Assembly: GCA_964607865.1 (NCBI GenBank)
Contig: CAZSLZ010000099.1
Coordinates: 1-13,087 of the forward strand
Direction: 5' to 3'
DNA from: CAZSLZ01 sp964607865
GTDB lineage: Bacteria > Vulcanimicrobiota > JAJTBE01 > CAZSLZ01
DNA: 13,087 nt
Part shown: piece after piece, positions 1 through 6,503 of the stretch
Position numbering within the stretch: position 1 is the first letter of the stretch
Layout: every line of letters begins with the position of its first letter
Made by a program: the position numbers and the translations under genes
The notes under the pieces: generated by a model
What the model was told of the DNA's origin: nothing
What the model saw: only the letters and a program-made list of their open reading frames with translations
Databases searched by the model: none

Positions 1-1
1 G

Positions 2-643
2 GCTCAAAACGCCCTGTTAAAAACCCTGGAGGAACCAGGTGAAAGAATTATTATTGTCCTGGTTACTTCCCGCCCTTCGGATCTTCTTCCCACTGTAGTT
101 TCCCGGTGCCGTCAGCTTAAATTTATCCCCCTGCCCCTGGAAAAAGTAAAACAGATTTTGATAAAATCGGGAGCTGAAACCGGCAGGGAAATATCCATGC
201 TGGTGAACTATTCCTGGGGAGCTCCTGGTAAAGCTGTTGAACTGGCCCAAAACAAAACTTTCTGGGATTTAAGAGATAAACTTCTTGAAAATTTAAACGC
301 TCTGCCCGATGGCAACCTGGAAGATATTCTGGAATTTGTCAAAAAGTTTCATGTTTCCCGGTCTCAGGTATTTGAACTGGAATCGGTTTTTGAAATTCTA
401 CTTTCGTGGTGCCGGGATATCCAGTTTCTGCAGGAGGGAATGAAGGGTGAAGAACTGATAAATTCCGACCGTTTCAACGAACTGAACCAGATTATCTACT
501 GTTTTTCAGCTGAAGATATTGTAAACATACAGGAATTAATATATGAATTGAGAAACCTTGTTTTTAATAATAACATGAATCTAAACCTGGCGTTACAGAG
601 GCTTTTTATTAAAATCAAGAATTACGGTTCAGTTAAAATATAG
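2..643 (+). CDS. holB: DNA polymerase III subunit delta' (C-terminal part, 5' truncated)
   Basis: This is the clamp-loader delta' subunit, which with gamma/tau and delta opens the beta sliding clamp at the replication fork. The frame is open from base 2 and the gene starts before the window; 213 residues are visible, so an internal ATG at 158 is not the start. The visible part begins with the AAA+ segment AQNALLKTLEEP and continues with a sensor-1-like strand (IVLVTSRPSDLLPTVVSRC). The SRC motif holds the arginine finger shared by delta' and DnaX. The remaining roughly 160 residues are helical, as expected for the lid and collar domains. DnaX is the main alternative, but the short tail after the AAA+ core and the position directly before ricT (as in the B. 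subtilis tmk-holB-yaaT cluster) favour holB. It ends in TAG, 18 bases before ricT. Confidence 0.9.
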   Translation, partial: AQNALLKTLEEPGERIIIVLVTSRPSDLLPTVVSRCRQLKFIPLPLEKVKQILIKSGAETGREISMLVNYSWGAPGKAVELAQNKTFWDLRDKLLENLNALPDGNLEDILEFVKKFHVSRSQVFELESVFEILLSWCRDIQFLQEGMKGEELINSDRFNELNQIIYCFSAEDIVNIQELIYELRNLVFNNNMNLNLALQRLFIKIKNYGSVKI

Positions 644-661
644 TTTTGAATAGGTGACAAT

Positions 662-1513
662 ATGGGAAAGATAGTAGGCGTATCGTTCCGGCGATGCGGC
701 AAAGTATACAGATTTGACTCGAACGAACTCGATGTTTTCCCCGGCGACTGGGTTGTGGTGGAAACAGTGCGGGGAGTGGAGATGGGCCAGGTGCTTTATG
801 ATAATATGGAAATCCCAGACGAAGATAAAGCTACCCCGGTAAAACCTATCATCCGCAAAGCCACCCCCGAGGACATTAAAAAAATTGAACAGAACAAATA
901 CCTTTCAGCAGAAGCTTTCCAGATTGGCCTGGATAAAATCAGGGAACACAATTTACCTATGAAATTGGTTGAAGTTGAATATACCCTGGAGCAGAGCAAG
1001 ATAGTCTTTTATTTTTCCGCTGAGGGAAGAGTTGATTTCCGGGATCTGGTGCGGGATCTGGCATCGATTTTTCATAAAAGAATCGAACTTCATCAGATTG
1101 GAGTCAGAGATGTCTGCAAGATGCTGGGAGGAATCGGCCCCTGCGGACTTACCTGCTGCTGTTCTACATTCCTGACCAACTTTGAACCGGTATCTATCAA
1201 GCAGGCAAAAGACCAGGGACTGTCCCTTAACCCGGTAAAAATTTCCGGCACCTGTGGAAGATTGATGTGTTGCCTGCGTTACGAATATGAACAATACGTG
1301 GAACTTTCCAAAGATATGCCCCCGGTGGAGGTTCAGGTTACCCTGCCCGAAGGTAGCGGAATAGTGGTTGGCCACAATATACCCAAACAGACAGTGGTTG
1401 TCCGCCTTCCCTCCAATGCCAGGCTAGAATACCCAGTGTATGCCTTCAAGAAAATCGACGATAAAACCTACGAAATAAAGAAAGGCCATAAACCCATTAC
1501 CAATAAGAGTTAA
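662..1513 (+). CDS. ricT: RicT/YaaT-type PSP1 family protein
   Basis: This 283-residue protein matches the length and layout of the PSP1 C-terminal domain family (B. subtilis YaaT/RicT). In B. subtilis RicT works with RicA and RicF in an iron-sulfur-containing complex that promotes maturation of some mRNAs by RNase Y and affects competence, sporulation and biofilms. The N-terminal beta-rich part (residues 1-50, VVVETVRGVEMGQV) is typical. The Cys-rich core is intact: CGLTCCCSTF at 161-170 and SGTCGRLMCCLRYE at 195-208, giving Cys161, 165, 166, 167, 198, 203 and 204, plus Cys12 and Cys152. The start has an AGGTGA ribosome site just upstream. No ricA or ricF gene is in the window, so whether the B. 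subtilis role applies is inference. It lies between holB and a sugar kinase in one operon. Confidence 0.9.
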   Translation: MGKIVGVSFRRCGKVYRFDSNELDVFPGDWVVVETVRGVEMGQVLYDNMEIPDEDKATPVKPIIRKATPEDIKKIEQNKYLSAEAFQIGLDKIREHNLPMKLVEVEYTLEQSKIVFYFSAEGRVDFRDLVRDLASIFHKRIELHQIGVRDVCKMLGGIGPCGLTCCCSTFLTNFEPVSIKQAKDQGLSLNPVKISGTCGRLMCCLRYEYEQYVELSKDMPPVEVQVTLPEGSGIVVGHNIPKQTVVVRLPSNARLEYPVYAFKKIDDKTYEIKKGHKPITNKS

Positions 1514-1528
1514 TACCGGGAGGTAAAT

Positions 1529-2560
1529 ATGAAAATTCAAGTTACTACCCCCAACCGGGTGGATTTTGCCGGCGGAACCCTGGACCTTTACCCCCTTTAC
1601 CTGTTGTTTGAGGGCGGGCTTACCATAAATGCCGGCATTACAGTTTTCAGCAATGTAGTAATTGAAACCAGAAATGACCCCGAGATTCATATCAACTCCA
1701 GAGACCTGAAAATTGAAGAAAAATATGATAACCTTGACAGCCTGACCCTTCAAGGCCCCTCAGCTTTAATTCAACGGGCGGTTAAATCCTACTCGCCTGC
1801 CTTTGGAATCAATATTTCAACCTTTAACCACGCCCCTAAGGGGTCAGGGCTGGGCGCTTCTTCCAGCCTGTTAATCGCCCTTTCGGTGGCATTACAGAAA
1901 ATCAGGAATCCCGATACTGAAATTGACGAAACCAGGCTGATAGACCGGGCAGCAGCTATCGAAGCTGCCCTGCTGGGTATTCCCACGGGAAAACAGGATT
2001 ACTACGGAGCCTACCTGGGTAAGGTTCATGCCCTTCATTTTGATGAAAAGGGCTGCGATTACCGTTCATTGATTATTAATTCCAATTTTGAGGAACAACT
2101 GAACCAGTGCCTGACAGTGTCCTTCACCGGTATTTCTCATTATTCGGGTGCCAATAACTGGGATATGCTGAAAATGGCCATAGAAAAGCAGGGGGCAACT
2201 TATGAAAACCTGCTTAAAATTAAAGAAGTAACCCAGAAAATGGAAGAAGCATTCAAGGAAGAAGATATTGAAAAAATCGGGAACCTGGTAAACCAGGAGT
2301 GGAAATATCGAAAGATTCTTTCTCCAGGTGTTACCAATGACTTTATTGATAACATAATTTCCGCTCTGGAAGAAGTTGGTGCCTATGGCAGTAAGCTCTG
2401 CGGCGCCGGCGGAGGTGGCTGTATGATAACCCTGGCATCACCCGATAAAAAAGAAAAGATAAAGGCAAAGTTGGAAGACATGGGCGTAAGGGTTATGGAC
2501 GCCCGGATTGCTTCTCACGGAGTAAATATAGAAATCAAAAAACAACCCGCCAATGTTTAG
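1529..2560 (+). CDS. GHMP-family sugar kinase, substrate unknown (HddA-like)
   Basis: This 343-residue protein shows all three GHMP motifs: PNRVDFAGGTLDL at 8-20 (substrate side), PKGSGLGASSS at 103-113 (ATP phosphate loop) and KLCGAGGGGCM at 289-299. The segment TGKQDYYGAYLG at 153-164 resembles the G-x-Q-D-x-Y motif of D-glycero-D-manno-heptose 7-phosphate kinase (HddA) and related fucokinase-like enzymes. The helical stretch 228-270 ending in LSPGVTN is also HddA-like. It therefore very likely phosphorylates a sugar or sugar phosphate with ATP in the cytoplasm, but the substrate cannot be read from sequence. No GmhA, HddC or other heptose-pathway gene is nearby, so naming it hddA would be premature. 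A strong GGGAGG ribosome site precedes the ATG. It lies in the holB-ricT operon, 15 bases after ricT, which is not its usual neighbourhood. Confidence 0.88.
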   Translation: MKIQVTTPNRVDFAGGTLDLYPLYLLFEGGLTINAGITVFSNVVIETRNDPEIHINSRDLKIEEKYDNLDSLTLQGPSALIQRAVKSYSPAFGINISTFNHAPKGSGLGASSSLLIALSVALQKIRNPDTEIDETRLIDRAAAIEAALLGIPTGKQDYYGAYLGKVHALHFDEKGCDYRSLIINSNFEEQLNQCLTVSFTGISHYSGANNWDMLKMAIEKQGATYENLLKIKEVTQKMEEAFKEEDIEKIGNLVNQEWKYRKILSPGVTNDFIDNIISALEEVGAYGSKLCGAGGGGCMITLASPDKKEKIKAKLEDMGVRVMDARIASHGVNIEIKKQPANV

Positions 2561-2575
2561 TTTAAGGGGATAGGC

Positions 2576-2941
2576 ATGACCGGTAAAAAAACAAACCTGG
2601 CTGTAATTTTTCTTCTAATTACCATAACTGTATTTTTATTTTCGGCCTGGAATTATTATCAGACAAAAAACCGGAAAATCGAACTTGAAATTTCTGAAAT
2701 AAAAGAAGAAAGCATTATTTTTCAGGGAGAACCTATCAATATAAATACAGCTTCGAAGGATCAATTGATTAAATTACCGGGAATCGGCGATGAACGGGCC
2801 CGGAGCATAATTGAATACCGAAACAGAAAAGGGCTGTTTAAATCAGAGGATGATATTAAAAAGGTTAATGGTATAGGGGAAGGTGTTTTTAAAGACATAA
2901 CCCCTTACATTTATGTAGAAACCAAGGAGGAATCAAAATGA
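2576..2941 (+). CDS. Membrane-anchored helix-hairpin-helix protein (ComEA-like, short)
   Basis: The protein has 121 residues. Residues 8-24 form one hydrophobic segment (LAVIFLLITITVFLFSA) after a Lys-rich start, so it is probably anchored with its C-terminus outside. After a charged linker, residues 53-113 carry tandem helix-hairpin-helix motifs: ININTASKDQLIKLPGIG and DDIKKVNGIG. This is the ComEA-type DNA-binding fold (N-T-A-x3-L-x2-LPGIG). Full-length ComEA of Gram-positives has an extra soluble domain between anchor and HhH, and that is absent here. A role in binding extracellular or periplasmic DNA during uptake is a reasonable inference, but many HhH-only proteins have no known role, and no comEC or comEB is present. 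An AAGGGG ribosome site precedes the ATG. Its stop overlaps the next start (ATGA), suggesting coupled translation. Confidence 0.82.
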   Translation: MTGKKTNLAVIFLLITITVFLFSAWNYYQTKNRKIELEISEIKEESIIFQGEPININTASKDQLIKLPGIGDERARSIIEYRNRKGLFKSEDDIKKVNGIGEGVFKDITPYIYVETKEESK

Positions 2942-3153
2942 AACTGGAAATTGACGGTTATACCAAATTTATACTGACTGTAATCGCCATAGCCCTGCTG
3001 TTGAATGTGGCTTCACCTTTTGCAATGAAAATTCTGGAACCTGAACCGGTTCACGCCAGCAATGGGCCGATTGAAGTCAAAGTAATTGACTTTCGCACCA
3101 CCTGGCCTCCAAAAATAGAGATAAGCAACTGGCCTGACAGATATCCCCGGTAA
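2938..3153 (+). CDS. Small membrane-anchored protein of unknown function
   Basis: This 71-residue protein has a hydrophobic segment at about 11-29 (FILTVIAIALLLNVASPFA) followed by a short, proline- and tryptophan-containing tail that includes WPPKIEISNWPDRYPR. The segment could be an uncleaved anchor; a signal peptidase cut near HAS (residue 41) is possible but not convincing. No family is recognised. That it is real is supported by a strong AAGGAGG site seven bases before the ATG, a four-base overlap with the HhH gene, and a clear terminator directly after it. Being coupled to the ComEA-like gene suggests both products act at the membrane, but this is inference only. Confidence 0.72.
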   Translation: MKLEIDGYTKFILTVIAIALLLNVASPFAMKILEPEPVHASNGPIEVKVIDFRTTWPPKIEISNWPDRYPR

Positions 3154-3174
3154 AGGTGTAAATATTTAAAAAGC

Positions 3175-3208
3175 AAAAAAAGACAGTTATTTCAACTGTC
3201 TCTTTTTT
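3175..3208. terminator. Bidirectional rho-independent terminator
   Basis: An eight-pair stem (AGACAGTT / AACTGTCT, 3181-3188 and 3194-3201) with an ATTTC loop is flanked by an A-tract on the left and a T-tract on the right. It therefore works as an intrinsic terminator on either strand. It separates the convergent operon ending at 3153 from rpsU ending at 3230. Confidence 0.88.
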
Positions 3209-3229
3209 CGAAAATATATAGCTTAAGGC

Positions 3230-3406
3230 TTAGTTTTTCCTTTTCTTTCTGGCTCTTGCTTCTATTTTCTTTTTTCTTTTAACACTAGGCTTTTCATAGT
3301 ATTCTCTTTTTTTCATTTCAGCCATTACGCCGTCTTTTTGACATGAGCGCCGAAATCGTTTAAGAGCATCATCCAATGATTCGTTTTCGCCTACCATTAT
3401 TTCCAA
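3230..3406 (-). CDS. rpsU: 30S ribosomal protein S21, non-ATG start
   Basis: This is S21, a small basic protein of the 30S subunit near the mRNA/anti-Shine-Dalgarno region. It shows VGENESLDDALKRFRR and the hallmark REYYEKPSVKRKKK, with a Lys/Arg-rich C-terminus. Homologues are about 57-58 residues and begin two or three residues before the EIxVG stretch. The TTG at 3406 gives 58 residues (M-E-I-M-V-G). A GTG at 3415 is also possible, but it lies only two bases after the GGAGG site, whereas the TTG is 11 bases after it. Longer forms starting as far up as an ATG at 3463 would run through the ribosome site and are unlikely. It is transcribed alone, away from the dnaG-rpoD neighbourhood common in other bacteria. 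Confidence 0.88.
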   Translation of the reverse strand: MEIMVGENESLDDALKRFRRSCQKDGVMAEMKKREYYEKPSVKRKKKIEARARKKRKN

Positions 3407-3587
3407 TATGCTCACCCCCTCCGTCGAAAGTGAAAGCAAAAATGGGTGAATTATGAAACACATGTTTCTAAGTCTCTATACAAAAAAAGACTTACTTTCA
3501 AATCTTGCTCGATAATATATTCCCATTTACAAGGGAAACTCCTTCTTATCAGGTAAGCATTTTAAGAAAAAGATCATTTTGTCCCCA
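3407..3587 (-). promoter_or_regulatory. rpsU upstream region with two inverted repeats
   Basis: This 181-base gap lies between the end of alr and rpsU. Read on the - strand it has GGAGG just before the rpsU start. A -10-like CATAAT lies at 3450-3455 without a good -35 at normal spacing. A 14-base palindrome (GAAACA-CA-TGTTTC) spans 3455-3468. A longer inverted repeat, TAAGTCT / AGACTTA, sits at 3469-3475 and 3488-3494. A weak TTCCC / GGGAA stem at 3520-3537 could help to end the alr transcript. The exact promoter is uncertain. Confidence 0.4.
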
Positions 3588-4859
3588 TTATGCTTTTGCA
3601 AGCTCTTCTGTTTGGCTATCCAGTTCGATCTCAACGGTATCTGTAGAAGGAACCAGAGATTCGATTGAATGATAACCCAGGAGATTTTTAATTGCTACAA
3701 TTTGCCCCCGCTTGAAATACAGCCTGGGCAGTCGGCTCCCCAGCGAAGAAACCACCTCGTAATTAATGGTATTCAACGAACCGGCAATTTCATCCACCGC
3801 AATTTCTTCTTTTCCATTTACCCCTATTATAACAACCTTTTCAAACCTGTCAACTTTTTCCAGGTTAGTCACATCTGCCATTATGTGATCCATGCATATT
3901 GTTCCCACTACCGGGCACCTTTGGCCCTGAATTAAAACCTGGCTGTTGCCGGTCAGGATTCTTCTGATTCCGTCATTATAACCCAGAGGCATGGTCGCAA
4001 TTTTCTGCCCTTCTTCTGCAAAATATTTTCTTCCGTAACTTATACTTTGCCGTGTTTTCATTTCTTTCAGAAAAGAAATTTTCGCTTTCAAACTCAGGGC
4101 GGGTTTCAATTCCACCTTTTCCCGCATACTGGCGCGGGGGTAAAGCCCGTAAAGCATCAACCCAGGCCGAACCATGTCGAGGTTCATGAAGGGAAGATCA
4201 ATTATGGTGGCGCTGGTAGCTACATGGGCTATGGGAATATTAATGTTCTCGTTTCTCAGCCCAGCCCGGACCCTGTTGAAGTTATCCCACTGCTCCAGAA
4301 CATAGGCTTTATCTTCGCTGTCTGAAGTAGCATAGTGGGTGAATATACCTTCAAGATCCAGATAAGGCAGAGAACCAATCTTTTTAATTTCTTCCACAGC
4401 TTCGCTATGATGAACTCCCAACCGGCCCATACCGGTATCTACTTTTATATGAATTCTGGCTTTTCTGCCCACCCTTTTAGCTTCAGCTGATAATTCAGCG
4501 GCCATATCGGCAGAGCAAATAGTCTGAGTAAGGTCATAACGCAAGACATAAGATGCCTGGCCGGGCATGAGAGGCCCCAGTACCAGTATAGGACAGGTGA
4601 TTCCGTTCTTTCTCAGTTCGATACCTTCATCCAGTATGGCAACTGCCAGGTAATCGGCGCCTTTTTTCTCTAAAAGTCGGCCGGTTTCCGCCACACCATG
4701 GCCGTAACCGTCGGCTTTGACCACAGCGCAGATTTTGGTTTTGTATCCCACCAGCGAACGGACCGTGTCGAAATTTTCGCTGACGGCATCCAGGTTTACT
4801 TCAACCCAGGCTCCGTTATTTAAACCATTCTCCAGATATTTCTGATAATCCTTACTCAT
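3588..4859 (-). CDS. alr: Alanine racemase
   Basis: This PLP enzyme interconverts L- and D-alanine, supplying D-Ala for peptidoglycan. The N-terminal TIM barrel carries the PLP lysine in AVVKADGYGHG (Lys48), the RIHIKVDTGMGRLG strand at 135-148, HVATSAT at 212-218 and the conserved MVRPGLMLYG at 229-238. The second catalytic base is the Tyr of SYGRKY (Tyr275), followed by PLGYNDG, and the beta domain ends at LPRLYFK. About 40 more residues follow, to AKA at 423, a tail most Alr (about 370-390 residues) lack. The start has a GAGGT ribosome site seven bases upstream. murC lies 43 bases upstream on the same strand, so the two probably share a transcript and both concern alanine in wall synthesis. 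Confidence 0.95.
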   Translation of the reverse strand: MSKDYQKYLENGLNNGAWVEVNLDAVSENFDTVRSLVGYKTKICAVVKADGYGHGVAETGRLLEKKGADYLAVAILDEGIELRKNGITCPILVLGPLMPGQASYVLRYDLTQTICSADMAAELSAEAKRVGRKARIHIKVDTGMGRLGVHHSEAVEEIKKIGSLPYLDLEGIFTHYATSDSEDKAYVLEQWDNFNRVRAGLRNENINIPIAHVATSATIIDLPFMNLDMVRPGLMLYGLYPRASMREKVELKPALSLKAKISFLKEMKTRQSISYGRKYFAEEGQKIATMPLGYNDGIRRILTGNSQVLIQGQRCPVVGTICMDHIMADVTNLEKVDRFEKVVIIGVNGKEEIAVDEIAGSLNTINYEVVSSLGSRLPRLYFKRGQIVAIKNLLGYHSIESLVPSTDTVEIELDSQTEELAKA

Positions 4860-4902
4860 AAATATGACCTCGTTTCTCTGTTTTGGCCAAGGGGTTTTTC
4901 TT

Positions 4903-6330
4903 TCACACCGCTTTTAAAGTCTGCGCCTGTATATTATACAGGTTAGTTTTCAGCGATTCAGCAGTTTCATGTATATCGCCGGCTCCACAGGTGATAACTA
5001 TATCGCCGGGCCGGGCAATTTCGGTTAAGTATTTCACTATTTCTTCCTGGTGGGGAATAAATTCCACTTTTTTGGGCCTTTTTTCGTGATTTTCTATGGA
5101 TTGGGCCAGAGTTTCTCCCCGGATTCCCACTATGGGGCATTCCCCTGCGCCGTAAATCTCGGTAACTACCAGTATGTCGGCATTAAAGAAAGATTCCACG
5201 AAGTCCTGATACAGAAATTTAGTCCGGGTATAACGGTGAGGCTGAAATACTGCAATTACCCTCTGTCTTTCCCCGGTACAGGCGCCGGAAAGCAAAGCCT
5301 GAATTTTGCCGGGGTTGTGAGCATAATCATCAACTATTAAAACTTCGTTAACCTCACCGATTCTTTCAAAACGGCGTTTCACCCCACAGAAATTGTAAAG
5401 GGCTTCCCTTATAATTTCAAAATTCAAGCCCAGCTCCAGCCCCTGAATTAGAACCGCCAGGGCATTCTGAACATTGTGATAACCGGGAACCTGTAAATTC
5501 AGCCTTCCCAGTAAACTGCCTTCATAAACAACATCAAAACTTGAACCGAAGTTCTTCAATTCGATATTTTCAGCCCGGACCTGGGCATGGGAAGATATTC
5601 CGTAGGTGATATAATTTTTATCTATTTCAGGCAGCATCTTTTTCAGATTTTCATCATCAATACAAACAATTGCTTTGCCATTTTCAGAAAGTTTGTCAAT
5701 GAATTTGAAAAATGCATCTTTAACATTATTTAAAGTTTTTTCGTAATCGAAATTCAGGTGGGAATAGGGAGCAATGTTCAGGTTGACGTCTACATCCACG
5801 CTGGTTACGATAATCCAGTTGGGGTTCATATACAGAAAAGATGCGTCGCTCTCGTCGGCCTCCACCACCATGTAATCGCTTTTACCCAGCCGGGCATTGG
5901 ACATGATTCCGTTCAACTGCCCGCCGATAACTATGGTGGGATCCAACTGAGCGTAATCTAACATATGGGCGATCATGGAGGAGGTGGTTGTTTTTCCATG
6001 GGTACCCGATACAGCTATGCCTGACCGGCCTTCCATAATGTAACCCAGCATTTGTGCCCGGTGCAATATGGGTATGTTTTTCCGCCTTGCTTCGACAATT
6101 TCAGGATTATCGTAAGGGATTGCCGATGATACTACCAGGTAGTCAGCACCTTCAATATTACTTTCTTCATGTTGGTGTTAAATGACAGCGCCCATTTCGG
6201 TAAGCTTTTCGGTAAGGATGGATGACTTGGGATCGGAACCGGAAACATGGTGGCCCATTTCCAGCAGAATTTTTGCGACCCCGCTAAGGCCTATGCCATT
6301 TACGCCAATTAAATGAAAATGTTTTTGCAT
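4903..6330 (-). CDS. murC: UDP-N-acetylmuramate--L-alanine ligase, interrupted by an in-frame TAA
   Basis: MurC uses ATP to add L-alanine to UDP-MurNAc, the first peptide step of peptidoglycan synthesis in the cytoplasm. The start at 6330 has an AGGAAAGG site eight bases upstream and gives HLIGVNGIGLSGVAK, the Rossmann-like UDP-binding start, then HHVSGSD. After residue 50 (GAVI) comes a TAA codon (6178-6180). The same frame then continues with HQHEESNIEGADYLVVSSAI and PYDNPEIVEA, the ATP loop SGTHGKTTTS at 108-117, and the central and C-terminal ligase domains, 475 codons in all, which is normal length. No frameshift is involved: both flanks stay in one frame. The longest uninterrupted part runs 6066-4903 from a TTG and would lack the whole UDP-MurNAc-binding start. 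Because MurC is essential in walled bacteria, a base error at codon 51 (Tyr or Phe expected) is a serious alternative to a true pseudogene. Confidence 0.88.
6178..6180 (-). other. In-frame TAA stop inside murC (codon 51)
   Basis: On the - strand the codon reads TAA between ATT (Ile50) and CAC (His52). Family comparison from memory (G-A-x-[VI]-[FY]-x-x-H) puts an aromatic residue here, so TAT or TAC changed to TAA by one substitution is the simplest reading. Nearby downstream start codons would produce a protein without the N-terminal domain. Confidence 0.9.
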
Positions 6331-6398
6331 TCTTCATACCTTTCCTGAAATTATAATAAAATACGGGCAAAGCTTCATTATTAGTTTAAGGGATAGAC

Positions 6399-6427
6399 AT
6401 TACAAACATGTGTCAGAAAGGTTACAA
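6399..6427 (-). promoter_or_regulatory. Candidate murC promoter
   Basis: On the - strand TTGTAA (6422-6427) and TGTAAT (6399-6404) are separated by 17 bases, giving a predicted leader of about 60 bases before murC. The palindrome-core sequence AAACATGTGT (6404-6413) lies in the spacer, touching the -10. The rest of the 173-base gap between murC and the PAS gene shows only weak repeats and no convincing terminator for the PAS gene. Confidence 0.45.
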
Positions 6428-6503
6428 AACGATAACAATTTGATTATTTTTTTATATCAATTTGCAATTATAGTGAAAAATCGATTTATACATCTATCAA
6501 ATA

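Noticed and set aside
158..643. A separate gene starting at ATG 158.
   Set aside because: The frame is open to base 2 and the upstream residues are conserved delta' sequence, so 158 is internal.
3230..3463. A 77-residue S21 starting at ATG 3463.
   Set aside because: The extra 19 residues are not S21-like and would run through the GGAGG ribosome site.
3469..3494. An intrinsic terminator for alr.
   Set aside because: The T-run lies in the loop of the inverted repeat rather than after the stem, so it does not fit the terminator pattern.
4903..6066. A complete short MurC starting from TTG at 6066.
   Set aside because: It would lack the conserved N-terminal UDP-MurNAc domain, which is clearly encoded upstream in the same frame behind a good ribosome site at 6330.
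6121..6330. A frameshift splitting murC into two genes.
   Set aside because: Translation on both sides of codon 51 stays in one frame and matches MurC; only a single TAA interrupts it.
6431..6465. A terminator for the REC-PAS gene in the murC upstream gap.
   Set aside because: Only a five-pair TTGAT/ATCAA stem around an AT-rich loop is present, and it is too weak to call.
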